From the NCBI RefSeq assembly GCF_950295315.1, contig NC_080179.1, positions 76,096,836 to 76,160,835 of the forward strand: DNA of 64,000 bases, in the 5' to 3' direction. The position numbers were made by a program, and so were the translations under genes. The notes beneath the pieces are model-generated. The model made no database searches. It was not told where the DNA came from and was given only the letters and a program-made list of their open reading frames with translations. The DNA is from Erinaceus europaeus. Lineage: Eukaryota; Chordata; Mammalia; Eulipotyphla; Erinaceidae. Positions 33,101 through 45,419 of the stretch are shown here, piece after piece; the stretch's first letter is position 1; each line of letters starts with the position of its first letter.

Positions 33101-36100
33101 GGGCTGCCGTGTGAGAGGTGATTTGGGGCAGTTACTGCGACTGTGTCTATAGTGGGCTGCCGTGTGAGAGGTGATTTGGGGCAGTTACTGCGACTGTGTC
33201 TATAGTGGGCTGCCGTGTGAGAGGTGATTTGGGACAGTTACTGCGACTGTGTCTATAGTGGGCTGCCGTGTGAGAGGTGATTTGGGGCAGTTACCGCGAC
33301 TGTGTCTATAGTGGGCTGCCGTGTGAGAGGTGATTTGGGGCAGTTACTGCGACTGTGGCTATAGTGGTGGGCTGCCGTGTGAGAGGTGATTTGGGGCAGT
33401 TACTGCGACTGTGGCTATAGTGGGCTGCCGTGTGAGAGGTGATTTGGGGCAGTTACCGCGACTGTGTCTATAGTGGGCTGCCGTGTGAGAGGTGATTTGG
33501 GGCAGTTACTGCGACTGTGGCTATAGTGGTGGGCTGCCGTGTGAGAGGTGATTTGGGGCAGTTACTGCGACTGTGGCTATAGTGGTGGGCTGCCGTGTGA
33601 GAGGTGATTTGGGGCAGTTACTGCGACTGTGGCTATAGTGGGCTGCCGTGTGAGAGGTGATTTGGGGCAGTTACTGCGACTGTGGCTATAGTGGTGGGCT
33701 GCCGTGTGAGAGGTGATTTGGGGCAGTTACCGCGACTGTGTCTATAGTGGGCTGCCGTGTGAGAGGTGATTTGGGGCAGTTACTGCGACTGTGTCTATAG
33801 TGGGCTGCCGTGTGAGAGGTGATTTGGGGCAGTTACTGCGACTGTGTCTATAGTGGGCTGCCGTGTGAGAGGTGATTTGGGGCAGTTACTGCGACTGTGT
33901 CTATAGTGGTGGGCTGCCGTGTGAGAGGTGATTTGGGGCAGTTACTGCGACTGTGTCTATAGTGGGCTGCCGTGTGAGAGGTGATTTGGGGCAGTTACCG
34001 CGACTGTGTCTATAGTGGGCTGCCGTGTGAGAGGTGATTTGGGGCAGTTACTGCGACTGTGTCTATAGTGGGCTGCCGTGTGAGAGGTGATTTGGGGCAG
34101 TTACTGCGACTGTGGCTATAGTGGTGGGCTGCCGTGTGAGAGGTGATTTGGGGCAGTTACCGCGACTGTGTCTATAGTGGGCTGCCGTGTGAGAGGTGAT
34201 TTGGGGCAGTTACTGCGACTGTGTCTATAGTGGTGGGCTGCCGTGTGAGAGGTGATTTGGGGCAGTTACTGCGACTGTGTCTATAGTGGTGGGCTGCCGT
34301 GTGAGAGGTGATTTGGGGCAGTTACTGCGACTGTGTCTATAGTGGGCTGCCGTGTGAGAGGTGATTTGGGGCAGTTACTGCGACTGTGTCTATAGTGGTG
34401 GGCTGCCGTGTGAGAGGTGATTTGGGGCAGTTACTGCGACTGTGTCTATAGTGGGCTGCCGTGTGAGAGGTGATTTGGGGCAGTTACTGCGACTGTGTCT
34501 ATAGTGGGCTGCCGTGTGAGAGGTGATTTGGGGCAGTTACTGCGACTGTGTCTATAGTGGGCTGCCGTGTGAGAGGTGATTTGGGGCAGTTACTGCGACT
34601 GTGGCTATAGTGGTGGGCTGCCGTGTGAGAGGTGATTTGGGGCAGTTACTGCGACTGTGTCTATAGTGGGCTGCCGTGTGAGAGGTGATTTGGGGCAGTT
34701 ACTGCGACTGTGTCTATAGTGGGCTGCCGTGTGAGAGGTGATTTGGGGCAGTTACCGCGACTGTGTCTATAGTGGGCTGCCGTGTGAGAGGTGATTTGGG
34801 GCAGTTACCGCGACTGTGTCTATAGTGGGCTGCCGTGTGAGAGGTGATTTGGGGCAGTTACTGCGACTGTGTCTATAGTGGGCTGCCGTGTGAGAGGTGA
34901 TTTGGGGCAGTTACTGCGACTGTGTCTATAGTGGTGGGCTGCCGTGTGAGAGGTGATTTGGGGCAGTTACTGCGACTGTGTCTATAGTGGGCTGCCGTGT
35001 GAGAGGTGATTTGGGGCAGTTACTGCGACTGTGTCTATAGTGGGCTGCCGTGTGAGAGGTGATTTGGGGCAGTTACCGCGACTGTGTCTATAGTGGGCTG
35101 CCGTGTGAGAGGTGATTTGGGGCAGTTACTGCGACTGTGTCTATAGTGGGCTGCCGTGTGAGAGGTGATTTGGGGCAGTTACTGCGACTGTGGCTATAGT
35201 GGGCTGCCGTGTGAGAGGTGATTTGGGGCAGTTACTGCGACTGTGGCTATAGTGGTGGGCTGCCGTGTGAGAGGTGATTTGGGGCAGTTACCGCGACTGT
35301 GTCTATAGTGGGCTGCCGTGTGAGAGGTGATTTGGGGCAGTTACTGCGACTGTGTCTATAGTGGTGGGCTGCCGTGTGAGAGGTGATTTGGGGCAGTTAC
35401 TGCGACTGTGTCTATAGTGGGCTGCCGTGTGAGAGGTGATTTGGGGCAGTTACTGCGACTGTGTCTATAGTGGGCTGCCGTGTGAGAGGTGATTTGGGGC
35501 AGTTACCGCGACTGTGTCTATAGTGGGCTGCCGTGTGAGAGGTGATTTGGGGCAGTTACTGCGACTGTGTCTATAGTGGGCTGCCGTGTGAGAGGTGATT
35601 TGGGGCAGTTACTGCGACTGTGTCTATAGTGGGCTGCCGTGTGAGAGGTGATTTGGGGCAGTTACTGCGACTGTGTCTATAGTGGTGGGCTGCCGTGTGA
35701 GAGGTGATTTGGGGCAGTTACTGCGACTGTGTCTATAGTGGGCTGCCGTGTGAGAGGTGATTTGGGGCAGTTACCGCGACTGTGTCTATAGTGGGCTGCC
35801 GTGTGAGAGGTGATTTGGGGCAGTTACTGCGACTGTGGCTATAGTGGTGGGCTGCCGTGTGAGAGGTGATTTGGGGCAGTTACTGCGACTGTGTCTATAG
35901 TGGGCTGCCGTGTGAGAGGTGATTTGGGGCAGTTACTGCGACTGTGTCTATAGTGGTGGGCTGCCGTGTGAGAGGTGATTTGGGGCAGTTACTGCGACTG
36001 TGTCTATAGTGGGCTGCCGTGTGAGAGGTGATTTGGGACAGTTACTGCGACTGTGTCTATAGTGGGCTGCCGTGTGAGAGGTGATTTGGGGCAGTTACCG

Positions 36101-37793
36101 CGACTGTGTCTATAGTGGGCTGCCGTGTGAGAGGTGATTTGGGGCAGTTACTGCGACTGTGGCTATAGTGGTGGGCTGCCGTGTGAGAGGTGATTTGGGG
36201 CAGTTACTGCGACTGTGGCTATAGTGGGCTGCCGTGTGAGAGGTGATTTGGGGCAGTTACCGCGACTGTGTCTATAGTGGGCTGCCGTGTGAGAGGTGAT
36301 TTGGGGCAGTTACTGCGACTGTGGCTATAGTGGTGGGCTGCCGTGTGAGAGGTGATTTGGGGCAGTTACTGCGACTGTGGCTATAGTGGTGGGCTGCCGT
36401 GTGAGAGGTGATTTGGGGCAGTTACTGCGACTGTGGCTATAGTGGGCTGCCGTGTGAGAGGTGATTTGGGGCAGTTACTGCGACTGTGGCTATAGTGGTG
36501 GGCTGCCGTGTGAGAGGTGATTTGGGGCAGTTACCGCGACTGTGTCTATAGTGGGCTGCCGTGTGAGAGGTGATTTGGGGCAGTTACTGCGACTGTGTCT
36601 ATAGTGGGCTGCCGTGTGAGAGGTGATTTGGGGCAGTTACTGCGACTGTGTCTATAGTGGGCTGCCGTGTGAGAGGTGATTTGGGACAGTTACTGCGACT
36701 GTGTCTATAGTGGGCTGCCGTGTGAGAGGTGATTTGGGGCAGTTACCGCGACTGTGTCTATAGTGGGCTGCCGTGTGAGAGGTGATTTGGGGCAGTTACT
36801 GCGACTGTGGCTATAGTGGTGGGCTGCCGTGTGAGAGGTGATTTGGGGCAGTTACTGCGACTGTGGCTATAGTGGGCTGCCGTGTGAGAGGTGATTTGGG
36901 GCAGTTACCGCGACTGTGTCTATAGTGGGCTGCCGTGTGAGAGGTGATTTGGGGCAGTTACTGCGACTGTGGCTATAGTGGTGGGCTGCCGTGTGAGAGG
37001 TGATTTGGGGCAGTTACTGCGACTGTGGCTATAGTGGTGGGCTGCCGTGTGAGAGGTGATTTGGGGCAGTTACTGCGACTGTGGCTATAGTGGGCTGCCG
37101 TGTGAGAGGTGATTTGGGGCAGTTACTGCGACTGTGGCTATAGTGGTGGGCTGCCGTGTGAGAGGTGATTTGGGGCAGTTACTGCGCCTGTGGCTATAGT
37201 GGGCTGCCGTGTGAGAGGTGATTTGGGGCAGTTACTGCAACTGTGGCTATAGTGGTGGGCTGCCGTGTGAGAGGTGATTTGGGGCAGTTACCGCGACTGT
37301 GTCTATAGTGGGCTGCCGTGTGAGAGGTGATTTGGGGCAGTTACTGCGACTGTGTCTATAGTGGGCTGCCGTGTGAGAGGTGATTTGGGGCAGTTACTGC
37401 GACTGTGTCTATAGTGGGCTGCCGTGTGAGAGGTGATTTGGGGCAGTTACTGCGACTGTGTCTATAGTGGTGGGCTGCCGTGTGAGAGGTGATTTGGGGC
37501 AGTTACTGCGACTGTGTCTATAGTGGGCTGCCGTGTGAGAGGTGATTTGGGGCAGTTACCGCGACTGTGTCTATAGTGGGCTGCCGTGTGAGAGGTGATT
37601 TGGGGCAGTTACTGCGACTGTGGCTATAGTGGTGGGCTGCCGTGTGAGAGGTGATTTGGGGCAGTTACTGCGACTGTGTCTATAGTGGGCTGCCGTGTGA
37701 GAGGTGATTTGGGGCAGTTACTGCGACTGTGTCTATAGTGGGCTGCCGTGTGAGAGGTGATTTGGGGCAGTTACTGCAACTGTGGCTATAATG
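30183..37793. repeat. 7.6-kb minisatellite of 53/56-bp units with higher-order structure
   Basis: About 140 units containing GGGCTGCCGTGTGAGAGG, TGATTTGGGGCAGTTACT and GCGACTGTGTCTATAGTG. The 56-bp form has an extra GTG. A few sites vary: T or C in ACTGCG/ACCGCG, GTCT or GGCT before ATAG, and rare GGGACAG. GGGACAG marks appear near 32641, 33233, 36037 and 36685, with nearly the same order of variants after each, so 11-12-unit blocks (592 and 648 bp) have been copied. Units are otherwise almost identical, which indicates recent homogenisation. No open frame persists. Confidence 0.97.
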
Positions 37794-38575
37794 GGAAGCA
37801 CATTTCCGCCTCTCCGTTTCACTACTCTCAGCTCTCCCCTTCTCCCAACCACCCTTTCTGACCGTCAGTCGTCACAGACATCCCACCATCCTCCAGGGCA
37901 GTGGCCAGGGAAGACGGCAGGCCGGCCATGCTTTCTCCAACTTTCTTTCCCTCGTGCTGACACTGGGGCGCTGGGGCCTGGGCCGAGAGCTTCCTCCCAG
38001 TATCATTCATTGATTGCGCCTCCTCACTCCAGGGGTTTTCTTCACTTACAACGTCTGTTCACTTTCTTAGCCTCACTTTTCTACGGAGGAAAACCATCTT
38101 CCACTAGGGACATTTTCCAGTGAGGTTCCTCCTCTGAGAGAGGTAAATAACAAGTTAAACCCAGTTTTATTTTTATAAAAGGCTAGTTGATGCCTGGTTC
38201 CCCGAGAAACCATTTTAAAGTTCTGCCTTTTCCCCAATGTTTGTCTCTCTCAAATGCTATTTCAAATCCGAGCTAACACTTGTTTACGTCATTGTGCATG
38301 TTTCAGACGTGCCTTTTCACAATCCTCATAAATAAATTGCCACTCTGCATAAATTGCGAAAGTGCTAAAGTCCTTCTACCACCTTTGCTCTTCTGATGCT
38401 TGTTAAACAGGAAATTTGAACGTGAAGGACAGTATCACATGTTCATAGCCTGTTACTTGTCAGACAGAAGCACCAGGGAAGACATTAGGCAGGTTTCATT
38501 TGATTTTTTTTGTTTTTTTTCAGCTAACAAAGAAACTGATTTCTTCTTAGAGGTGTCTGTTTTGATGAGTGGTTA
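37794..38575. other. unique intron 5 sequence after the array
   Basis: No repeat or exon recognised. An open frame at 37782-38123 begins inside the last repeat unit and has no recognisable content. Confidence 0.5.
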
Positions 38576-38735
38576 AAGAAGTCTTCATATATAATGAAGT
38601 ACCACTCAGCTGTAAGAAAGCATGAAACTTTTTCTCTTACGGCGACATGGAAAGAACATTAGGAAATCTTGCTGAGTGAGATAAGCCAGAAAGTACAGGC
38701 CAGATACTGGATGGCCTCACTCACAGGTGGGATGA
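38576..38735 (+). mobile_element. L1-like 3' fragment
   Basis: Phrases such as GAAGTACCACTCAGCTGTAA and GAGTGAGATAAGCCAGAAAG belong to the L1 3' region. Ends at the tetranucleotide tract. Confidence 0.6.
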
Positions 38736-39211
38736 AGGCAGGCAGGCAGGCAGGTAGGCAGACAGACAGGCAGGTAGGCAGGCAAGTAGACAGGCAGGCA
38801 GACAGACAGGCAGGCAGGCAGGCAGGCAGGCGGACAGGCAGGCAGGCAGACAGACAGGTAGGCAGGCAGACAGACAGGCAGGCAGACAGGCAGGCAGACA
38901 GGCAGACAGGCAGGTAGACAGGCAGACAGACAGGCAGGTAGACAGGCAGGCAGGCAGACAGGCAGGTAGACAGGCAGACAGACAGGCAGGTAGACAGGTA
39001 GGCAGGCAGGCAGGCAGACAGGTAGACAGGCAGGCAGACAGGCAGGCAGGCAGACAGGCAGGCAGACAGGCAGGTAGACAGGCAGGCAGGCAGACAGGCA
39101 GGCAGGCAGACAGGCAGGTAGACAGGCAGGCAGGCAGGCGGACAGGCAGACAGACAGGCAGGCAGGCAGACAGACAGGCAGGTAGACAGGCAGACAGGCA
39201 GGTAAGCAGGC
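38733..39211. repeat. (CAGG/CAGA)n tetranucleotide repeat, about 480 bp
   Basis: GGCAGGCAGACAGACAGG-type sequence with occasional GTAG and GCGG. Ala-Cys-Leu-Pro frames here are artefacts. Confidence 0.97.
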
Positions 39212-39301
39212 ACTGGGTGAAACTTCTACTCACTATGAGTCTGTGGCAGCAATCATAACATTTCCTAAGTTTCATGTGCTCATCATTGAAAATCAACATA
39301 T

Positions 39302-39525
39302 GGGGGTAGGCGGTAGTACAGCAGGTTAAGCGCACGTGGTGCAAAGTGCAGGGACCGGCGCAAGGATCCGGGTTCGAGCCCCCAGATCCCCACCTGCAGG
39401 GGAGTCGCTTCCCCACCCTACCCCCCACGGTTACTCCCATATGGTGCCCTGAGGCTCAAACCCGGGTCCTGAGTATTGTAATGCGCATGCTTTTACCAAG
39501 TGAGCCACTTTTTAGGCCCTCTATA
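39302..39525. mobile_element. family A head fragment and a diverged SINE
   Basis: 39302-39412 is a + strand family A head and body start. 39413-39525 is a different SINE-like piece on the - strand. Confidence 0.7.
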
Positions 39526-39532
39526 AGAGGTT

Positions 39533-39803
39533 TTTTAAATTTATATATTCCCTTTTGTTGCCCTTGTTTTGTTGTTGTAGTTACTATTGTTGTTATTGAT
39601 GTCGTCGTTGTTGGATAAGACAGAGAGAAATGGAGAGAGGAGGGGAAGACAGAGAGGGGGAGAGAATGACAGACACCTGCAGACCTGCTTCACCGCCTGG
39701 GAAGCGACCCCCCTGCAGGTGGGGAGCCAGGGGCTCGAACCGGGATCCTTACGCCAGTCCTTGTGCCATGCACTTTACCCGCTGCACTACCGTCCGACTC
39801 CCA
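39533..39803 (-). mobile_element. family A SINE
   Basis: Near full-length, small deletion in the head. Confidence 0.88.
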
Positions 39804-39849
39804 AGAGTTTTTTTGTTTTTTTGACTTTACAAATAAAAACAAAGTGTGA

Positions 39850-40290
39850 GCAGTGACAGAGTAAATAAAGTGTTGGACTCTAGAGCATGAGGTCCTAAGT
39901 TTGATCCCCAGAGTTAGATGTGCTGGAGGATGCTCTGGTGTTTACTCTCCCTCCGCCATTAATAAACAAACGGGACCCTTAAAGAAGAAAACCGTGCATT
40001 GGTCAGGATATTGTAGACCCTAAACTGAGGAGTTAGATCCTACATATATATATATTCCCCCGTCTACACACACAGAGTTTTCTACCACTTTTCTTGGAGT
40101 TCGGTACCTGCACAACTCCTCCTACCCCAGCAGCCATTTTTAGTAGAGGGTTATAGATAGGGAGAGACAGAGAGAGTGAGAGACACCTTAGCACTGCCCC
40201 ACCTCTCATCAAGTTTCCCCAGGAACTTGAACCCGGCACGTGGTGGCTTCTGCACTCCACTACCAATATGTTTATGTCTGTGGTCTGATA
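39850..40290. mobile_element. old SINE copies
   Basis: 39850-39972 is a + strand tRNA-like element (ATGAGGTCCTAAGTTTGATC). 40077-40290 is a diverged - strand copy. Confidence 0.5.
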
Positions 40291-40727
40291 CTTGGACCTG
40301 TAACCCTGGCAAAATGATTCAGCCCTGAAAATATCTTCTCTGATTTAGAAATTGGGCACAGCGATATTTTCCCTCTCTGATAAGTAATAGCATGAGGATA
40401 AAATCATTAGTGGTCATCACAGAGTCATGCACAGTGTTCTTGAACATTCGTGAACTTAAACACTTAAGCATCCCTGATACCTTTTCTGGTGATAAACAAG
40501 GTAATGCTGCTGTTTAAATTGTCTTCTGTGTTTGAGACTGCCTTTGCATCAGGACGTAGCTTTTCTCAAGAAGTTCAGTCCGTGACTTGGGAGTTAGAGT
40601 CAGGACAGGGTGGTGAGCGTCATTCTCACCTGCTGATCTGCTCCTGGGAGCAGGTAGCCTCAGATGCCAACACAACTGTAGCCATAGGCGGACTCACAGA
40701 GTCAGTTGTATAGAAAGAAACATTGTC
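40291..40727. other. unique intron 5 sequence
   Basis: Nothing recognised. Confidence 0.4.
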
Positions 40728-40732
40728 CTGAC

Positions 40733-40920
40733 AGCTGGAAAGACAACAGGCTATATAAAACTCTCATGCTTGAGACTGCAAGGTCCCAGGTTCAGGCTGG
40801 AAAGACAGCATAGTGCTTATATAAAACTCTTATGCTTGAGACTGCACGGTCCCAGGTTCAGTCTCTGGCAGTACCATAAACCAGAGCTGAGCAGTGCTCT
40901 GGTAAAAAAAAAAAAAAAGT
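40733..40920 (+). mobile_element. family C SINE with duplicated head
   Basis: The tRNA-like head of about 62 bp occurs twice (40733-40794, 40795-40856) before one body and a poly(A). Confidence 0.75.
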
Positions 40921-41074
40921 ATATGTCTGCACATGTATATTCTGGGAAATGTCCTGTGCGCTATAAACATCGCTTTACCTTTATCCCCTTGCAACATTCA
41001 CAACTAAGTTAGTTGTGAAGACTTTTCCTTGCAAAAATCTCTTTGGAAATACTGACTGAAGAACACAAGTGGAA

Positions 41075-41250
41075 TTTTCTTTTCCCCTTCTTCCTGCCCC
41101 CTCCCTCTCCCCTCCCACTTCAACAGAGAGACCGAGAGAGACCACAGCACTGAAGCTTCCTTCAGTATAGTGGGGACCAGGCTCAAACCTGGCTCACACA
41201 CGGAAAGATAGCACACTAGCTGGGTGAACTATTTCCTGGGTCCACAGGTA
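41075..41250 (-). mobile_element. diverged family B-like SINE
   Basis: CT-rich then tRNA-like head with GGCTCAAACCTGG. Confidence 0.55.
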
Positions 41251-41331
41251 GAATTTTTAGCAGAAATAGTATCTGCTCACCTGGAAAATGTTTCTAATAC
41301 AAGTGATACCTGCTTTCGGGAAAGGGGAGAG

Positions 41332-41742
41332 TGTTGTTTTCGACGGGCTGGCTTCACGGGCTGGTAACAGACGACCCGGGACTCATGGCTGGGTTGTACG
41401 CAGTATCTCTTTATTCATGCAGGACGCAGCGCAATCTATACCAAGCTAAGCTAAACTCTAAACTAAAACGAACAATGTTGTCTTTATATATACTTCCCAA
41501 GTAGGGTGTGAACAGGATGTGACATAGAGAGGGTGGAGAGAAAAGTGACTGGTGAAAATCAGGGTATGACAAGGAGAGGGGGCGGAGCAGGTGAGAATTC
41601 TACCACTGAACCACCAATGCCCTGGAGGGAGGGTGGTGCTTGTTAACAGAGGTTATGTAAATAGAATGCAGTGGTTATGTAAATAGAATGCAGGGGGGAT
41701 TAAACCAAATGAAACAGAAGGGGTTTTAAAAGCATACCAACA
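41332..41742 (-). mobile_element. solo LTR, class II ERV
   Basis: 411 bp, same family as 17609-18069, with 6-bp target duplication GGAGAG (41326-41331, 41743-41748). TATATAAAG and AATAAA on the - strand. Confidence 0.9.
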
Positions 41743-41789
41743 GGAGAGTTCCTCCTTTTTAGTATCCGACTATAAGACCTGAAGTGATA

Positions 41790-42520
41790 GGGAGTCGGGC
41801 GGTAGCGCAGCGGGTTAAGTGCAGACACCACTTGACTCCTGTGAGAATGTCACACACCAGAAAAGGCAGCAGCAGCAAATGCTGAAGACGTTGTGGGGGG
41901 CAAAAGACCCTCCTGCACTGCTGGTGGGAATGTCAAATGGTCCAATCCCCATGGAGAGCAGTCTGGAGAACTCTCAGAAGGCTAGAAATGGACCTACCCT
42001 GTCTCTCCTGGGGATAAAGCCTAAGGAACTGAACACACCCATCTGAAAAGATCTGTGTACACATATCCACATATTCTTAGCAGCACAATCTGTAATAGCC
42101 CAAACCTGGAAGCAAACTAGGTGCCCAGCAATAGATGAGTGGCTGAGCAAGTTGTGGTCTGTATATGAAATAAAATACTACTCAGTGATTAGGAATGAAG
42201 AATTCGCCTTCTTCACCTTATCTTGGATGGATCTTGAAGGAATCATGTTAAGCGGGATAGAGAAAGGTGAATATGGCGTGATCTCACTCATGGACAGAAG
42301 CCGAGAAACAAGAACAGAAAGGGAGACACAGAGCAGAGCTTGGGCTGGGTTTGGTGTGTGGCACCAAATAAACGACTCTGGGGCGGGGGATGTGGCCTTC
42401 AGGTCCTGGTGCAGGTATGGTAGTGGAGGACCTGGCTGGGGTGAGAGCTCTGTGCAGAAAACCGAGAAATCTTATACACGTACCAAGAACTGTATCTACT
42501 GTAAACCCCATTAAAAAATT
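41790..42520 (+). mobile_element. chimeric insertion: family A SINE head joined to L1 3' end
   Basis: The first roughly 34 bases are a perfect SINE 5' end (GGGAGTCGGGCGGTAGCGCA onward). Without the rest of the SINE, L1 ORF2/3' sequence begins (CACCACTTGACTCCTGTGAG) and runs to AATTTAGAAAAAGAAT near 42530. Confidence 0.75.
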
Positions 42521-42667
42521 TAGAAAAAGAATAATCTCGAAGATGAAAATTTTCATCCAAACACTGTAACTTACTAGAGAACTTTATTCCTGCTAAAGAT
42601 TTATCTGCTGAAAATCTGACTGAATTTCCAAGCAAGTTGAATTCAGATTCTTCTAATGTCTACTGTT

Positions 42668-42960
42668 AAAAGAAGGGCATTCAGAGCTCTTCCCCACTAG
42701 GGAAAGAGAGAGGCAGGCTGGGAGTATGGATCCACCTGTCAACGCCCATGTTCAGTGGGGAAGCAGTTACAGAAGCCAGACCTTCCACCTTCTGCGCCCC
42801 ACAATGACCCTGGGTCCATACTCCCGGAGGGATAGAGAATAGGAAAGCTATCAGGGGAGGGGATGGGATATGAAGTTCTGGTGGTGGGAATTGTGCAGAG
42901 TTGTACCCCTCTCATCCTATGGTTTAGTCAGTGTTTCCTTTTTATAAATTAAAAAAAAAT
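42668..42960 (+). mobile_element. L1 3' end in + orientation
   Basis: Ends CCTTTTTATAAATTAAAAAA, which shows that the recurring sequence terminates in a poly(A). Confidence 0.7.
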
Positions 42961-42964
42961 GTTT

Positions 42965-43650
42965 TTAAAGGGCCTTGATTAGGAAAGACTTAGGAGACTG
43001 CCCTATGAAAGGGGAAGCATAGTAGACCCTGGTGAGGTGAGGGCACCGAATCCCTAAGTGCTGATGTCTCCTCAGTGAAGATGGGCTCACCAGCCCTAGT
43101 GGGAGCAACATCTCCGTCCCAATCAGTCGCAGCCTCCAGTCCACATTCTGTCAGCCTGTGAAGGAATTAACCCTCCATCGACTTCTGGTCCGTGACAATA
43201 GAAAATAAAAAGGGCCTAAGCTGAGAATGCCCTGCAGACGCCTGTCCTTGCGTGAAACTGACTTGTACACATGGCCAACAGCTGTATGGCACACCATGAA
43301 GACCCCAGTCATCTGGAAACATCTGGAAACAGAAAAAGTGAATGAAAACCAGTCTGGAAGCAGTTGAGTTGTGTATGTGCGAGCCCTAGCACTGAAAAAG
43401 AAGAAAGCAAAGAGGGGATGAGAGAATGTTGACTGAAGTTGGTAAAGAGAGAATTTATGCAAAACCAGAGTAACAGTTTTATTGTTTACAAGTACCATAC
43501 TCATTATAAAGCTGTATCATCTCTTTCTAGTCAGAAATATAATCTAATAAATTCCACATTTCTGTTTTGTGGTGTTTTATTTGATGAGAAATAACACCTA
43601 GAAAAATCTGACTGAGAACAGATCTATCTAAAAGACTTTTTTTTCTTTCT
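42965..43650. other. unique intron 5 sequence
   Basis: No element recognised. Confidence 0.45.
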
Positions 43651-43654
43651 TTCT

Positions 43655-43990
43655 TTCTTTTTATTTATTTATTCCCTTTTGTTGCCCTTGTTGTTTTATT
43701 GTTGTAGTTATTATTGTTGTTGTCGTTGTTGGCTAGGACAGAGAGAAATGGAGAGAGGAGGGGAAGACAGAGAGGAGGAGAGAAAGACAGACACCTGCAG
43801 ACCTGCTTCACCGCCTGTGAAGCGACTCCCCTGCAGGTGGGGAGCCGGGATTCGAACCGGGATCCTTATGCCGGTCCTTGTGCTTTGCGCCACCTGCGCT
43901 TAACCCGCTGCACTACAGCCCGACTCCCCTTTCTTTCTTTTTTTATTTAACAAAACCATAGAATAAGAGGGGTACAATTTAAAGAAAGTA
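43655..43990 (-). mobile_element. family A SINE and L1 tail fragment
   Basis: SINE 43655-43928 is full-length, flanked by CTTTCTTTCTTT. 43935-43990 is the terminal part of an L1 3' end. Confidence 0.85.
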
Positions 43991-45419
43991 CAAGTATATG
44001 TTTTACATATTCACTTTTGGTTAGAAAAAACTTACTTAGAAAAATACAACCTGGGTGTAGAACCATGTAGTATAAACAACTGATCTATTTCCCTTTTTAC
44101 TTTGCTATGAATGCGCTAGTATATATTTATTACTGCAGTTCCAGCTGTAAAATTCAGGTAAGGGGTTTAAATATACCCTAGAGTATCATTTTAAAATAAA
44201 TTTGTTTCTTTGAACGAGAATACCAACCCTGGTCTATGACATTTGGGAGAGAAATTAAATTATTAAACTTTTATTACCCGGTAAACTGAAAATAAAGGTT
44301 AAGTAAACACAAAGCAGAAAATATATATATCCAGAATCACAAGCTCTGAATGGACAAACAGTGGACTGTTCTCCATGGTGGCGTTTTATCAGCTGTAGCA
44401 TGTAATTCCAGCTCTAGGGCAGAGCTGGTACCCGAAAAATGTAAACAAGTATGTGCTTTGTTTATATAAAGAAATGTGCTGTGCGGCTTGTATTTCTTTA
44501 TAGGAATGAAACAGCTAAATGTATTGTTCCATAGCGCCAGTAGGGGCCAGCAAAGAGCTCTTTGAGTTTTTCAGAACAGAATTGGCATTGAAATATGTTT
44601 ATTTGATGTGTTAAATCCTTTCTAGACTTCTTACTTACCACAACACTCTCTTTAAGTGAATGAATTGCAGCGACAGTGGAATAAAATCTCTCATGTGTGC
44701 AAACCATATTGGGGTATAGTTTTTCTGTCTAATCTGCATATATTTTTAATGGAATGTTTACCTAGGCTATTTCTTGGCAGTGCTTTAATAGTCAAAGTAT
44801 AAATGGCATCATTTAAAGACTGTACTACTTGGCTGGGAAAGGTCTTAAAAATCACCGGAGAAAATGCTCAGTGACAGCTTCTCTTAGACTTTTTTTTTTT
44901 CTTCTTCTTCTTTACATTCAGTATTTGCAGTAGTATTACTAAGCTAATTTTGTCTTTCTACCCTTAAGCTTTAACTTTTTCAAAACAGCATTTTGGAAGC
45001 TAGATATTTACCTACTTGAGTTAATGTAAAAATTTTGGTCTACTCCCATAGTTCTCATCTTTTAATGCTAACATTTTAATTCATCCTCAAAGTTTTGGTA
45101 TTTCCAAATTTAATCTAACTTACTTTTTCAAAATACTCATTTTATAAGAAATTAACAGTTTGTAGTCCTTTCTACATTAACCAGTATATCTAGATTCCTA
45201 GTTTGGCCAATATCTGGCAATTCAATCTTTGATTTGATACTTAATCACATGAGGTTTCATTCCTACCAACTTGCTGTAATCCTACCCCTATGGGTAAAAA
45301 TATTAGTGGTCAAGCAGTGCTAAAGAAAGTGTAGGCACCCGTGTGGTCACATGGTTAAATGTTCATTTAGTTGGGACGGAGTGAAAAGTACCATTTTTTG
45401 CCTGGAAACGCTAGAAGAT
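43991..45419 (+). other. repeat-free intron 5 upstream of the long-isoform exon
   Basis: About 1.4 kb with no SINE, L1 or LTR, AT-rich. It may hold regulatory sequence for the internal promoter. Confidence 0.55.

Noticed and set aside
30183..37793. CRISPR-like regular repeats
   Set aside because: Units are contiguous with no unique spacers, and the context is a mammalian intron.
38659..39440. Cys-Leu-Pro-Ala repeat frames
   Set aside because: Translations of the CAGG/CAGA tetranucleotide tract.
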